Notes: generated by a model from the letters alone, not told the origin. Numbered from the stretch's first letter, positions 27,628 to 37,023 are shown. The stretch: DNA of 64,000 nucleotides from Micromonospora chaiyaphumensis (GCF_900091435.1 NZ_FMCS01000013.1:120566-184565), one strand, 5' to 3'. A program made the numbers and translations.

Positions 27628-29283
27628 TCACGCCGCGCCCTCCGTCATGGGGACGCGGACGCCCGTGCGGGCGGCGACCTCGCGGGCGTCGTCGTAGCCG
27701 GCGTCGACGTGCCGGATGACGCCCATGGCCGGGTCGTTGGTGAGCACCCGCTCGATCTTCTGCCCGGCCAGGGCGGTGCCGTCGGCCACGCAGACCTGCC
27801 CGGCGTGGATCGACCGGCCGATGCCCACGCCACCGCCGTGGTGGATCGACACCCAGGACGCCCCGCTGGCCGTGTTGACCAGCGCGTTGAGCAGCGGCCA
27901 GTCGGCGATCGCGTCGGAGCCGTCGGCCATCGCCTCGGTCTCCCGGTAGGGGCTGGCCACGCTGCCGCAGTCCAGGTGGTCCCGGCCGATCACCACGGGC
28001 GCGCTCAGCTCGCCGGAGGCGACCATCTCGTTGAACCGCACCCCGGCCTTGTCCCGCTCGCCGTAGCCGAGCCAGCAGATCCGGGCCGGCAGGCCCTGGA
28101 AGGCGACCCGCTCGCCGGCCATCCGGATCCACCGGGCCAGGGACTCGTTCTCCGGGAACAGGTCGAGGATGGCGCGGTCGGTGGCCGCGATGTCCTTCGG
28201 GTCGCCGGAGAGCGCCGCCCAGCGGAACGGGCCCTTGCCCTCGCAGAACAGCGGCCGGATGTACGCCGGCACGAAGCCGGGGAAGTCGAAGGCCCGCTCG
28301 TAGCCGCCGAGCTTCGCCTCGCCGCGGATCGAGTTGCCGTAGTCGAAGACCTCGGCGCCGGCATCGAGGAAGCCGACCATCGCCTCGACGTGCTTGGCCA
28401 TCGAGGCCCGTGCCCGGTCGGTGAACTCGGCCGGCTTCGTCGCCGCGTAGTCCCGGGCGTCGGCCAGCTCCACCCCCTCCGGCAGGTACGACAGCGGGTC
28501 GTGCGCGCTGGTCTGGTCGGTGACGATGTCGATGGCGACGCCCCGGCGCAGCAGCTCCGGGAAGACCGTGGCGGCGTTGCCGACCACCCCGACGCTGAGC
28601 GCCCGGCGGTCCCGCTTGGCGGCGAGCGCCCGCTCGACGGCGTCGTCCAGCGAGTCGGCGATCTCGTCCAGGTAGCGGTCGTGCGCCCGCCGCTCCAGCC
28701 GGCTGCGGTCCACGTCGACGATGAGGCAGGCGCCGCCGTTCATGGTGACCGCCAGGGGCTGCGCCCCGCCCATCCCGCCGCAGCCGGCGGTCAGCGTCAG
28801 CGTCCCGGCCAGGCTGCCGCCGAACCGCTTCTCGGCAACCGCGGAGAACGTCTCGTAGGTGCCCTGGAGGATGCCCTGGGTGCCGATGTAGATCCAGGAG
28901 CCCGCGGTCATCTGCCCGTACATGGTCAGGCCGAGCGCTTCGAGGCGGCGGAACTCCGGCCAGGTGGCCCAGTCACCGACCAGGTTGGAGTTGGCCAGCA
29001 GCACCCGGGGCGCCCACTCGTGGGTGCGCATGACGCCGACCGGGCGGCCGGACTGCACCAGCATGGTCTCGTCCTCGCGCAGGTCGGTCAGCGTCCGGAC
29101 CAGCGCGTGGTACGACGGCCAGTCCCGGGCCGCCTTGCCGGTGCCGCCGTAGACCACCAGGTCCTCGGGGCGCTCGGCCACCTCCGGGTCGAGGTTGTTC
29201 ATCAGCATCCGCAGCGCGGCCTCCTGCGGCCACCCCTTCGCGGTGCGTGCGGTGCCGCGGGCGGCGCGGACGGGCTGGTGCAT
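27628..29283 (-). CDS. hutU: Urocanate hydratase (urocanase)
   Basis: Second step of histidine degradation: urocanate plus water to 4-imidazolone-5-propanoate, using tightly bound NAD+ as electrophile. 551 residues is typical. Recognisable segments are VYGGTGKAARDWPSYHA, MYGQMTAGSWIYIGTQGI with the adjacent AGCGGMGGAQPLA, YGNSIRGEAKLGGYERA, the catalytic-Cys region ICWLGYGER and the ending SWVSIHHGGGVGIGRSIHAG. It begins 12 bp after the regulator gene. Confidence 0.97.
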   Translation of the reverse strand: MHQPVRAARGTARTAKGWPQEAALRMLMNNLDPEVAERPEDLVVYGGTGKAARDWPSYHALVRTLTDLREDETMLVQSGRPVGVMRTHEWAPRVLLANSNLVGDWATWPEFRRLEALGLTMYGQMTAGSWIYIGTQGILQGTYETFSAVAEKRFGGSLAGTLTLTAGCGGMGGAQPLAVTMNGGACLIVDVDRSRLERRAHDRYLDEIADSLDDAVERALAAKRDRRALSVGVVGNAATVFPELLRRGVAIDIVTDQTSAHDPLSYLPEGVELADARDYAATKPAEFTDRARASMAKHVEAMVGFLDAGAEVFDYGNSIRGEAKLGGYERAFDFPGFVPAYIRPLFCEGKGPFRWAALSGDPKDIAATDRAILDLFPENESLARWIRMAGERVAFQGLPARICWLGYGERDKAGVRFNEMVASGELSAPVVIGRDHLDCGSVASPYRETEAMADGSDAIADWPLLNALVNTASGASWVSIHHGGGVGIGRSIHAGQVCVADGTALAGQKIERVLTNDPAMGVIRHVDAGYDDAREVAARTGVRVPMTEGAA

Positions 29284-29295
29284 CTCGTACTCCTC

Positions 29296-30144
29296 TCAGC
29301 CGAGGAACAACTGGCGACGGGCGGCGGACGACTCGAAGGCCTCGAGCCGGGACTGGGTTTCGGCGGGGGTGGCGTCGCAGATCGCCTGGAGCACCACCAT
29401 GGCCAGGGTCATGGGAGCGGTGTGCAGGTCGAAGACCAGATCGGTGCCGACGGCGGCGGGGAGCACCACCTCGGCGTGGTCGGTGGCCGGGCTCACCGGG
29501 GAGTCGGTGATGGCCACGACGGTCAGCCCGGCGTCGCGGGCCTCGCGCAGCGCGTCCAGGGTCTCCCGGGGATAGCGGGGCAGCACGAAGGCGAGCAGCG
29601 CGGTCGCCCCGGCCGCGGCGGCCTGTTCGAGCCGGTCGGCCAGGAGGCTGCCGCCGTCGTCGAGGACCCGCACGTCCGGGTGCACCTTCGCGGCGAAGTA
29701 CGCGAAGTACGCCGCGAGGGGTGCGGCGGCGCGCAGCCCGAGCACCGGCAGCGGGCGGCTGGCCGCGAGCAGCTTGCCCACCTCGGCGATCCGGCCCGCG
29801 TCGGCGAGCTGCCCGGCGAGCCGGTCGAGGTTGCCCATCTCGGCGTGCACCGCGCGCTGGAGGGCGTTGCCCGCCTCGGCCGGGTCGGCCGCGCCGGTGG
29901 CGGTCAGCTCCCGCAGCCGGCGGCGCAGCGCGGGGTAGCCGTCGTGCCCGAGCGCCATGGCGAACCGGGTCACCGACGGCTGGCTGACCCCGGCCAGCTC
30001 GGCCACCTCCGCCGCGGACAGGTACGCCGCCGCGCCCGCCTGCTGGACCAGGCAGTGCGCGATGCGGCGCTGGGTCGGGGTGAGCCGGACGCCGTGGAAG
30101 AGGTCGAGCAGGCGGTCCGTCGGTGCCGCACCGCTTTCATTCAC
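29296..30144 (-). CDS. MurR/RpiR-family regulator of the hut operon
   Basis: A 282-residue transcription factor with an N-terminal HTH_6 domain (about 10-85: LTPTQRRIAHCLVQQ...AEVAELAGVSQPSVTRFAMALGHDGYPALRRRL) and a C-terminal SIS domain (about 125-260, containing AVTDSPVS-like VVAITDSPVSPATDH). SIS domains usually bind phosphosugars, but in this locus a histidine-pathway intermediate is more likely. It is first in the hut operon, and a perfect TGAAA-AC-TTTCA palindrome lies inside its promoter spacer, implying autoregulation and control of the whole unit. Confidence 0.9.
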   Translation of the reverse strand: MNESGAAPTDRLLDLFHGVRLTPTQRRIAHCLVQQAGAAAYLSAAEVAELAGVSQPSVTRFAMALGHDGYPALRRRLRELTATGAADPAEAGNALQRAVHAEMGNLDRLAGQLADAGRIAEVGKLLAASRPLPVLGLRAAAPLAAYFAYFAAKVHPDVRVLDDGGSLLADRLEQAAAAGATALLAFVLPRYPRETLDALREARDAGLTVVAITDSPVSPATDHAEVVLPAAVGTDLVFDLHTAPMTLAMVVLQAICDATPAETQSRLEAFESSAARRQLFLG

Positions 30145-30150
30145 GGACTG

Positions 30151-30180
30151 ACTCTATGCATGAAAACTTTCAGGGCGCAA
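30151..30180 (-). promoter_or_regulatory. hut operon promoter with operator palindrome
   Basis: On the minus strand: -35 TTGCGC (30180-30175), 18-bp spacer, -10 TAGAGT (30156-30151). The palindrome TGAAAACTTTCA at 30161-30172 lies wholly in the spacer, the right place for repression by the RpiR-type protein encoded first in the operon. Confidence 0.65.
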
Positions 30181-30318
30181 GCTTCGCGCGGCTCGGACCC
30201 CTTCCCCGGACCCACCGGTGCGGGCCGCCCGGGCAGTGGTCACGCGGCGACCGGAGGACGAACGGGCGGGCATCGTCTCTGTACTATCCGCACGGCGGAT
30301 AAGCAGAGGAGATATGGC

Positions 30319-32355
30319 ATGCAGCCGGTTGGTCCGTACAGGTTCACCGAGGTGATGGGCGTTTGCCAGGTGGGCAAAGCCTGGTGGGCCGTCGACGGGC
30401 AGGATCGGCTGGTGACCGTCGCGGTGCTCGACCCCGCGGCCGCCCAGGATCCGGCCTGGCGTCAGGCGTTCTCCGGCATGGCGGAGACGCTGGCCGCCCC
30501 CGGCGGCAGCGGTCGGCCCTACCTGTCCGCCGACTTCACGGCCAAGGCGCCCTGGGTGGCGTACATCGCCGACGGCGGGCCGGGCGCCGAACACCTCTTC
30601 TTCGCGCTCGGCCAGGAGATCCGCAGCGAGCAGGCGGCCGAGGACAGCACGGTGGCGATGCTCCAGGTGCCGACCGAGCAGCAGTCGCAGCCCGCCCCGT
30701 GGGCGTTGCAGGGCGACCCGCGGCAGGCGCAGCCGGTCTCGCCCCCGCCGCAGCAGACCCCGCCTCCCGCGCAGCAGACGCCTCCTCCCGTGCAGCAGAC
30801 GCCGCCGTTCGCGCCGCAGGTGCCGGCCCAGCCGCAGCAGCACGCCATGCCCGCGCCGCCTGTCTCCGCGCCGCCGCAGCAGGTTTCCGCACCGCCCCAG
30901 CAGGTGTCGGCCCCGCCTCAGCAGGTGTCCGCGCCCCCGGTGTCCGCGCCGCCCCAGCCGGCGTACCCGCACACCGCGCAGCCGGTCAGTGCCCCGCCCG
31001 GTGACCCGTTCAGCTCGCCGGTCCGGCGGATCCAGCCCTCGCCGCCGCGTCCGCCCCGGCAGACCGGGCTCTGGACCGCGCTCGCGGCGCTCCTGCTGGT
31101 CGCCGCGGTGGCCGGCGGGGTGGGCGCCTGGGGTCTCTCCGGCGACGGCTCCGACCGGCCGGCGACGACCCCCACGGCTGCGTCCAGCGCCTTCCCCAGT
31201 GCCGCTCCGGTGAACCCGGGCCTGAAGCCGTGGGCACAGGCGGCGCTGCGCAGCCCGGAGGAACGCGCACTGGCGACGGTCGGGCCGTCCATGGTGTTCG
31301 TCGAGGTCACCTTCACCGGGTACGTCCGCAACAAGCAGGACAACGCCCTGCTGCGCAAGACCCCGATCACCTTCGCCCGCCGGTGCAGCGGATTCGTGGT
31401 CAACTCGGACGGACACGTCCTGACCAACACCCAGTGCGTCCGCCCCACCCAGGACATCCTCCTCGGCAACGCCCTGGGCGCCCTGGCCAACGCGATGGTC
31501 GCCGAGCGCACCCTCCCGGCCAAGGACGTCGCCGCCTTCACCCGCACCCGGATGAAGACGGCCGCCTTCACCGGCACGGCGCCCGGCACGGAGCCCGACG
31601 CCAAGCTCTACGGCCAGCTGAACGTGGCAAAGGGCGACGTCACGGACAGCCCGGCGATCCCGGGGGCGGTCGTCCAGTCGCTCGCCCTCGACGCGGGGAA
31701 CCTCGCCCTCGTCAAGCTCGACCAGGGCAACCTGCCCGCCGCGGAGCTCAACCCCTCCGCCACCATCGCGGCGGACACCTCGCTGCTCATCCTCGGCTAC
31801 AACACCACCGACACCAGCTACCGGTCCGCCACCTACACGGTGGCGTCCAAGGCGGCGACGGTGACCGGGGTGGACGCCCAGTCGCCCGTGCAGGCCTTCC
31901 GCATCAACGACGACCTCGGGCTCTACTCCCGGGGCGGGATCGCCATCGACCCGAGCGGCCGGGTGGTGGGCGTGCTGGACAACGACATCCTCCGGCCGGA
32001 CAAGGCGAACCGGCTGGTCGTGCCGGTGTCCACCATGGCCGGACTGCTCTCCACCGCCGGCGTGCAGAACACCCTCGGCGACGCCGACAAGGTCTACCGC
32101 AGCGGCCTCGACGCCTACTTCGCCGGCCAGAACTCCACCGCCGCCGATCGCTTCGGCGAGGCGGCCGAGGCGTCGCCGGCGAACCTGCTGGCCCAGGTCT
32201 ACCGCCAGGCCGCCATCGACAGCGGCGGCGGCGAGAGCTCCGCCGGCACGCCCGGCTGGGCGGTTCCGGTGCTCGTCGCGGCGGCGGTGGCGCTCGTCGC
32301 CGGGCTCGTGCTCCTCGTCATGATCCTGCTGCGGCGGCGCACCACCACGGCCTGA
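30319..32355 (+). CDS. Membrane protein with inactive trypsin-like (pseudoprotease) domain
   Basis: A 678-residue protein. Residues 1-100 form a compact cytoplasmic domain (VGPYRFTEVMGVCQVGKAWWAVDGQDRLVTVAVL) that faintly resembles a kinase N-lobe without its lysine. Residues 110-245 are Pro/Gln-rich with repeated VSAPPQQ units. A membrane helix at 252-274 leads to an extracellular domain like HtrA/trypsin: CSGFVVNSDGHVLTNTQCV has Gln372 where the catalytic His should be, and LYSRGGIAIDPSGRVVG has Arg538 in the nucleophile position. A second helix (649-672) and a basic tail end the protein. The ATG follows GAGGAG. Probably a binding or sensing protein, not an active protease. Confidence 0.75.
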   Translation: MQPVGPYRFTEVMGVCQVGKAWWAVDGQDRLVTVAVLDPAAAQDPAWRQAFSGMAETLAAPGGSGRPYLSADFTAKAPWVAYIADGGPGAEHLFFALGQEIRSEQAAEDSTVAMLQVPTEQQSQPAPWALQGDPRQAQPVSPPPQQTPPPAQQTPPPVQQTPPFAPQVPAQPQQHAMPAPPVSAPPQQVSAPPQQVSAPPQQVSAPPVSAPPQPAYPHTAQPVSAPPGDPFSSPVRRIQPSPPRPPRQTGLWTALAALLLVAAVAGGVGAWGLSGDGSDRPATTPTAASSAFPSAAPVNPGLKPWAQAALRSPEERALATVGPSMVFVEVTFTGYVRNKQDNALLRKTPITFARRCSGFVVNSDGHVLTNTQCVRPTQDILLGNALGALANAMVAERTLPAKDVAAFTRTRMKTAAFTGTAPGTEPDAKLYGQLNVAKGDVTDSPAIPGAVVQSLALDAGNLALVKLDQGNLPAAELNPSATIAADTSLLILGYNTTDTSYRSATYTVASKAATVTGVDAQSPVQAFRINDDLGLYSRGGIAIDPSGRVVGVLDNDILRPDKANRLVVPVSTMAGLLSTAGVQNTLGDADKVYRSGLDAYFAGQNSTAADRFGEAAEASPANLLAQVYRQAAIDSGGGESSAGTPGWAVPVLVAAAVALVAGLVLLVMILLRRRTTTA

Positions 32356-32379
32356 CGCCGCCGCGCGTGGCGCAGCCGG

Positions 32380-33369
32380 TCAGCGACGCCCGGGGCCGTC
32401 CGTGCCGAGCAGGAACGGGCTGGCCGGCGTGCGGAGCGCCACCAGCGCGAACGCCCAGGGCAGCAGCAGGGCGGCGGCCAGGTGCGGCCAGCCGCCGCCC
32501 GGTGGCGTGTGCAGCACCCAGAGCACCGCGGCGTGACTCAGCACCACCGCGATGCCGCAGGCGGAGAGCCGGTTGACGGTGCGGGCCGCGCCGGGCGTCG
32601 TCCGGCGGTCCAGCTCCTCGGCCAGGGTCACCAGCCCGGCACTGATCAGGACCGCGGTGACCACGCCCAGGACCGGGGTGCCGAAGTCACCGGCCTTGAG
32701 GTCCAGCGGGGCGCTCAGGCCGGTGACCACCAGGCCGGCGCCGACGGCGAGCAGGATAGCCGCGACCGGCGCGGACAGGTGCGGGCGCAGCTGACGCAGC
32801 AGCCGCCCCGCGAGCACGAAGACCAGGCAGGCCGGCACCAGGAAGGCCCCGAGCGGCCCGGCGGTGACCACCTCCGGCGCCAGGTACGCGACCGCGAGCC
32901 CGGTCAGGGCGAGGGCCCAGGCCGCCACCGGGAACCGCTCCACCGCGCGGTACGCGAGCGCGAGCAGGAAGAGGACCGAGACGAACCAGAAGGCCGAGAA
33001 CGGCCGGACCGCCGCACTGCCGCCGTAGAGCGCGTTGCGGAACGCCCCCTCGGCGACCTCGCCCGTGGCCGCGTCGGCGGCCAGGAGCGCCGCGAACAGC
33101 AGGACGAACCAGACGACGTACGGCAGGCCGAGCGACCGCCACCGCTTGCGCAACTCGCCGGCCATGGGCCGGCCGGGCGTCCAGAAGTAGCCGGTGAGCA
33201 CGAAGAACAGCGGCACGTGCCACGGGTAGACGGCGGCCCGGGTGACCGGATCGGTCCACACGTGACCGACGACCACCGCGGCGATGCCGACGATCCGGAG
33301 AAGGTCCACACCGGCGGAGCGGACGCCCACCGGTGCCGTGGTGCTCGTTGCGGCCATGGCGCGCATCAT
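32380..33369 (-). CDS. Acyltransferase 3 family membrane protein
   Basis: A 329-residue polytopic membrane O-acyltransferase of the OafA/NodX type, with about ten hydrophobic helices. The diagnostic start is VDLLRIVGIAAVVVGHVWTD, whose His is the catalytic candidate, then YPWHVPLFFVLTGYFW and the TPGRPMAGELRKRWRSLGLPYV loop. Such enzymes acetylate cell-surface or secreted glycans. It diverges from the SGNH esterase-like gene next to the polysaccharide locus, which supports a glycan substrate. The start is uncertain (33369, 33366 or 33357). Confidence 0.85.
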   Translation of the reverse strand: MMRAMAATSTTAPVGVRSAGVDLLRIVGIAAVVVGHVWTDPVTRAAVYPWHVPLFFVLTGYFWTPGRPMAGELRKRWRSLGLPYVVWFVLLFAALLAADAATGEVAEGAFRNALYGGSAAVRPFSAFWFVSVLFLLALAYRAVERFPVAAWALALTGLAVAYLAPEVVTAGPLGAFLVPACLVFVLAGRLLRQLRPHLSAPVAAILLAVGAGLVVTGLSAPLDLKAGDFGTPVLGVVTAVLISAGLVTLAEELDRRTTPGAARTVNRLSACGIAVVLSHAAVLWVLHTPPGGGWPHLAAALLLPWAFALVALRTPASPFLLGTDGPGRR

Positions 33370-33489
33370 GGCAGACGCCGACGGCCGGGCACGTCCCCAC
33401 CCGGTCCGGAGGACGGTCGTACCCCTGACGGGCCGCCCATCGCATAACCTTGCCCGCGACGCTGGCTGAACGGTCTGGAGGTCCGACGG

Positions 33490-35667
33490 GTGCTCTCAGC
33501 TCCCTCCGTGAGGCAGCGCCTGCGGTCCGTGCCGCGTACGGCGTGGATCGCCGCGGGAGCGACCGTGCTGCTGCTCGCGTCGATCGCCGTGGCCGCCTGG
33601 CCGTCGGACCGGTCCGGAGCGCCGGCGGGGGCGTGGTCCGCGCCGGGGGCGTCCCGGCCGCAGACGCCCGCCGTGCCGGTGGACGGCACGAGCTGCGCGG
33701 CGAACGTCGCCGGCATGGCGGGTTTCACCCCGGTCGCCGCCCTGGACCTGCCGGCGCGGGCGAACGGGCGCGCGCCGGCGTACACCTTCGACCGCACGGC
33801 GGCCGTGGCGGCCGGCTTCGACCGCGTCGGCTACTGCCTGGAACTGAACGGCCCCGCCGGACCGCAGTGGGTGTGGACCGCCATGGAGCCGTTCACCACC
33901 GACGCCCGGCGGCTCGCCCCGCCCGCCCGGGGAGGGCCGATCGTCCAGCAACGGGTCAACGACGTGGAGGTGGCCACCAACGTCGCGGGAGTGACCACCG
34001 GCACCGGCCTGCCCGGCTACCTGGAGATGTGGCCCAACAGCTACGGCCCGCGGGGCACCGGCCAGATCGCCGGGGCCGCGGCGGATCGCTACGACGCGGA
34101 CGACGACGTCCAGCCCGCGCTGGCGTACGGCTCGTTCCAGGTGCACCTCGTGGCCGGGACCCGGCCGGCGACCACGCCGCCGCAGACCGTGCTGGCGGTC
34201 AACGGCTTCACGTCGCCGTCCGGCCCGCTCGCGCTGGGCATCGGCCCGGCGCCGACCGGCAACCCGGACTGGACCTTCGCCGGCAACGCCGCTGGCTTCA
34301 CCCAGCGCCGGCTGACCGTCTACGCCCGCTCCTCGGTCCTCACCGTCACCCGGCACCCGGCCGACCGCCAACTGTTCCCGCGGGACGCCGGGAACGGCGC
34401 CGTGGTCGAGGTGGCCGGGAAGTTCACCGATCCCCGGGTTACCGCCGTGCAGCTCAAGGTGACCAGCGGCGCGGACGGCTGGGACTACGGCGCCCTGGCC
34501 ACCCACGGCGGCACGTTCTCGCTCCGGCACCGGATCACCGCCGCCCTCCGGGAGTACCGCTTCGAACTCCGGGTGCTCGGCGACGGGGTGGCCCGCCGGG
34601 CCGGCCTCTGGGAGGGCGTCGTCGCCGGCGACGTCTACGTCATCCAGGGGCAGTCCAACGCGGTCGCGGGGATGCAACGTGGCTCGGCCGCGGCCGAGGA
34701 GTCGCCGTACCTGCGCAGCTACGGCTCACCGGTGGCCGACGGCGCCCGGTCCGGGGCGGCCCGCGGCTGGAACTACGCCGTCGGTGACCTGACCCAGCAG
34801 CCGGGCTCCGTCGGCCAGTGGGGCATCCGGATGGCGCACCGGATCTCGGACACCTACCAGGTGCCGGTGGCCGTCATCAACGGCGGCGAGAACGGCCGGC
34901 CGATCGGCTACTTCCAGCGGGTCGACACCCGGCCGAACGACCTGCGCACCAACTACGGCCGGCTCCGGCAGCGGCTGGCGGCCGCCGGTGTGCTCCGGAA
35001 CGTCCGCGGCGTCCTCTGGTACCAGGGCGAGGCCGACAACGACAACGCCGCCGCCCACGTGGCCGGCTTCACCGCGCTGCTGCAGGACTGGCGGGCGGAA
35101 CTCGGCGGCCCGGACACCCGCTACTACGTCTTCCAGGTGCGTACGTCCCCGTGCGGCAACGGCCGCTCGGGCCGGCTGCGCGAGGCGCAGCGCCGGATGG
35201 GTGACAGCCTCGGGGTGACCGTGCTGTCGACCAACGGGCTGTCCGGTCAGGACGGTTGCCACTTCGGCTGGGAACAGGGCTACCGCGAACTGGGCGACCA
35301 CGCCTTCGCCGTCGTCTCCCGGGACCTGTACCGGGGACCGGGCGACGGGGTCGCGCCGCCGAACCCGCGCTCCGCCTCCTTCGCCGACGCCGGCCGGACC
35401 GCGGTGGTGGTCCGGCTCCGCGCCGACGATCCGCTGACCGTGCAGCCCGGGGTGGCCGCCGACTTCCGCATCGAGGGCAGCGCGGTGAGCGTCACCGACG
35501 TGGCGTACCGGCCGGACGGGCAGCTGGTGCTGACCCTGTCCGCGCCGGCCGTCGGGGCGACCGGGGTGAGCTACCTCGGCCACCCGGGCGCGGGGCCGTG
35601 GATCGTGAACGCCGCGGGCGTGGGCCTGCTGACCTTCCAGGGACTGCCGATCGCCGCGTCCGGCTGA
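33490..35667 (+). CDS. Secreted SGNH hydrolase, sialate O-acetylesterase-like (SASA domain)
   Basis: A 725-residue exported or membrane-anchored protein. It has an N-terminal helix (AWIAAGATVLLLASIAVAAW), a beta-rich N-terminal region, and from about residue 375 a SASA/SGNH esterase domain. The block I motif is DVYVIQGQSNAVAG (Ser nucleophile), block III is VLWYQGEADNDNA, and the catalytic Asp-His part is DGCHFGWEQGYRELGDHAF. A C-terminal beta-sandwich ends the protein. The GTG start is 8 nt after GGAGG. Likely removes O-acyl groups from an extracellular glycan; the divergent acyltransferase could add them. Confidence 0.82.
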   Translation: MLSAPSVRQRLRSVPRTAWIAAGATVLLLASIAVAAWPSDRSGAPAGAWSAPGASRPQTPAVPVDGTSCAANVAGMAGFTPVAALDLPARANGRAPAYTFDRTAAVAAGFDRVGYCLELNGPAGPQWVWTAMEPFTTDARRLAPPARGGPIVQQRVNDVEVATNVAGVTTGTGLPGYLEMWPNSYGPRGTGQIAGAAADRYDADDDVQPALAYGSFQVHLVAGTRPATTPPQTVLAVNGFTSPSGPLALGIGPAPTGNPDWTFAGNAAGFTQRRLTVYARSSVLTVTRHPADRQLFPRDAGNGAVVEVAGKFTDPRVTAVQLKVTSGADGWDYGALATHGGTFSLRHRITAALREYRFELRVLGDGVARRAGLWEGVVAGDVYVIQGQSNAVAGMQRGSAAAEESPYLRSYGSPVADGARSGAARGWNYAVGDLTQQPGSVGQWGIRMAHRISDTYQVPVAVINGGENGRPIGYFQRVDTRPNDLRTNYGRLRQRLAAAGVLRNVRGVLWYQGEADNDNAAAHVAGFTALLQDWRAELGGPDTRYYVFQVRTSPCGNGRSGRLREAQRRMGDSLGVTVLSTNGLSGQDGCHFGWEQGYRELGDHAFAVVSRDLYRGPGDGVAPPNPRSASFADAGRTAVVVRLRADDPLTVQPGVAADFRIEGSAVSVTDVAYRPDGQLVLTLSAPAVGATGVSYLGHPGAGPWIVNAAGVGLLTFQGLPIAASG

Positions 35668-35675
35668 CCGCGTGG

Positions 35676-37022
35676 TCAGCCGGCGCTGCCGGCCGTCGTC
35701 CTCCGGCGGGCGGCGAGCGCACGCAGGCCGGCGAGGCCACCCGGCCGGTCCACGGCGTCCACCGGCCCCGGAGCGGCGAGCGCGTCGCGCGGGCTGCCCG
35801 CCGCGCGGATCAGCATGAGCAGCAGGAAGATCCAGGACAGCCCGTCCACCGACAGCGGGTTCCAGACCACCTCGGTGAGCGAGTAGACGAGGAAGAGGAC
35901 GACGGGCGCCTTCGCGGTGAACGCCCGCCCGTCACGGACCCGGCCGTGCAGCAGCGCGGTCGCCCAGAGACCCCAGATCACCAGCGCGAGGAAACCACCG
36001 GCGAAGATGGCCAGCACGTAGCCCGAGTGGAAGAAGTGGGTCGGCGCCTCGCCGATGTCGCGCAGGTGGTACCACTTGGAGACGCCCACGCCGGTCACCT
36101 TCCGGTCCGCGATGTGGTCGCGGGCGTGGACCCAGATGTTGCCCCGGTTGCTGAGCGTCGAACGGTCGGCGCTGTACATCAGGTAGGTGGCCGCGGCCCC
36201 GAGAACCACCACCAGCCCGGCGGAGAGCACGAGGGGGATCCGCTCGAACCGGCGCCACCGCTCGACCAGGTAGCTGCCGGCCAGCCACGCGCCCCCGACG
36301 GCGAGCGCGAGGTAGCTGGTGCGCGAGCCGGTGGCCACGATGACCAGCAGGCAGAGGGCCGCCGTCGCGAACAGTTCCCGCCGCCGCATCGCGCAGAGCG
36401 CGGCGACCAGCGTGAACGTCGCGACCATGGCGACATAGTTCTCCGACTCGAAGAAGCTCTTGAACAGCGCCCCGGCCACCGAGCACTTCTCCAACTGCCC
36501 GCCCGTGCAGGTGCGCCAGGCGCTCGTCCCGGAGAAGAGCGTCGGGATCGTCAGCAGCGCGAGCACGGCGAGCCCGGTGTACGCCAGGGCGCGGGTGGTC
36601 ACCGCCGTCCGCGCGGCGACCAGCAGACCGGCGAGCAGGAACAACCCGGCCGCCGCGTACGAGACCAGCCGGGAGCCGTACAGGCCGGCGCCGACGATCG
36701 CGTCCACGGCGAGGCACCACAGCAGCAGCGCGCCGACCGTCCACCAGGCCAGCCGCAGCCAGCCGTCGGACGGGCCGCGCAGGTCCCGCCCGCCGCTGCC
36801 GACCACCCAGGCGAGCAGGCCCAGCACCAGCAGCCCGATCAGCGCGGAGCTGTGCTCGCCGGCCAGCACCGGCGCGGCGTTGGCCAGCACCACGAAGCCG
36901 ACCAGCGCGAGCGCGGTGCGGCTGTCGCCGAAGGCGGCGGCGATCTTCCGGCGCGTGGCCACCAACCAGGCGGCCGTCGCGACGCCGCCCACCGTGAGGA
37001 GCGAAGCGAAGAGGACGGTCAA
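35676..37022 (-). CDS. O-antigen ligase/polymerase-like membrane protein (Wzy/WaaL type)
   Basis: A 448-residue polytopic membrane protein with about twelve helices. A large external loop before the last helices (STLSNRGNIWVHARDHIADRKVTGVGVSKWY) matches the Wzy_C/O-antigen ligase pattern, including the RGNIW arginine. It probably polymerises or ligates lipid-linked repeat units on the outer membrane face. It starts with TTG at 37022, 1 bp after the stop of the flippase gene, and ends the polysaccharide operon. It converges with the SGNH gene 8 bp away. Confidence 0.82.
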   Translation of the reverse strand: MTVLFASLLTVGGVATAAWLVATRRKIAAAFGDSRTALALVGFVVLANAAPVLAGEHSSALIGLLVLGLLAWVVGSGGRDLRGPSDGWLRLAWWTVGALLLWCLAVDAIVGAGLYGSRLVSYAAAGLFLLAGLLVAARTAVTTRALAYTGLAVLALLTIPTLFSGTSAWRTCTGGQLEKCSVAGALFKSFFESENYVAMVATFTLVAALCAMRRRELFATAALCLLVIVATGSRTSYLALAVGGAWLAGSYLVERWRRFERIPLVLSAGLVVVLGAAATYLMYSADRSTLSNRGNIWVHARDHIADRKVTGVGVSKWYHLRDIGEAPTHFFHSGYVLAIFAGGFLALVIWGLWATALLHGRVRDGRAFTAKAPVVLFLVYSLTEVVWNPLSVDGLSWIFLLLMLIRAAGSPRDALAAPGPVDAVDRPGGLAGLRALAARRRTTAGSAG

Positions 37023-37023
37023 C

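Noticed and set aside
27544..30318. Very long frame (to 32355) reading across hutU and the regulator
   Set aside because: The part before 30319 is antisense to hutU and the RpiR gene and has no protein-like composition. Only the part from ATG 30319 is a gene.
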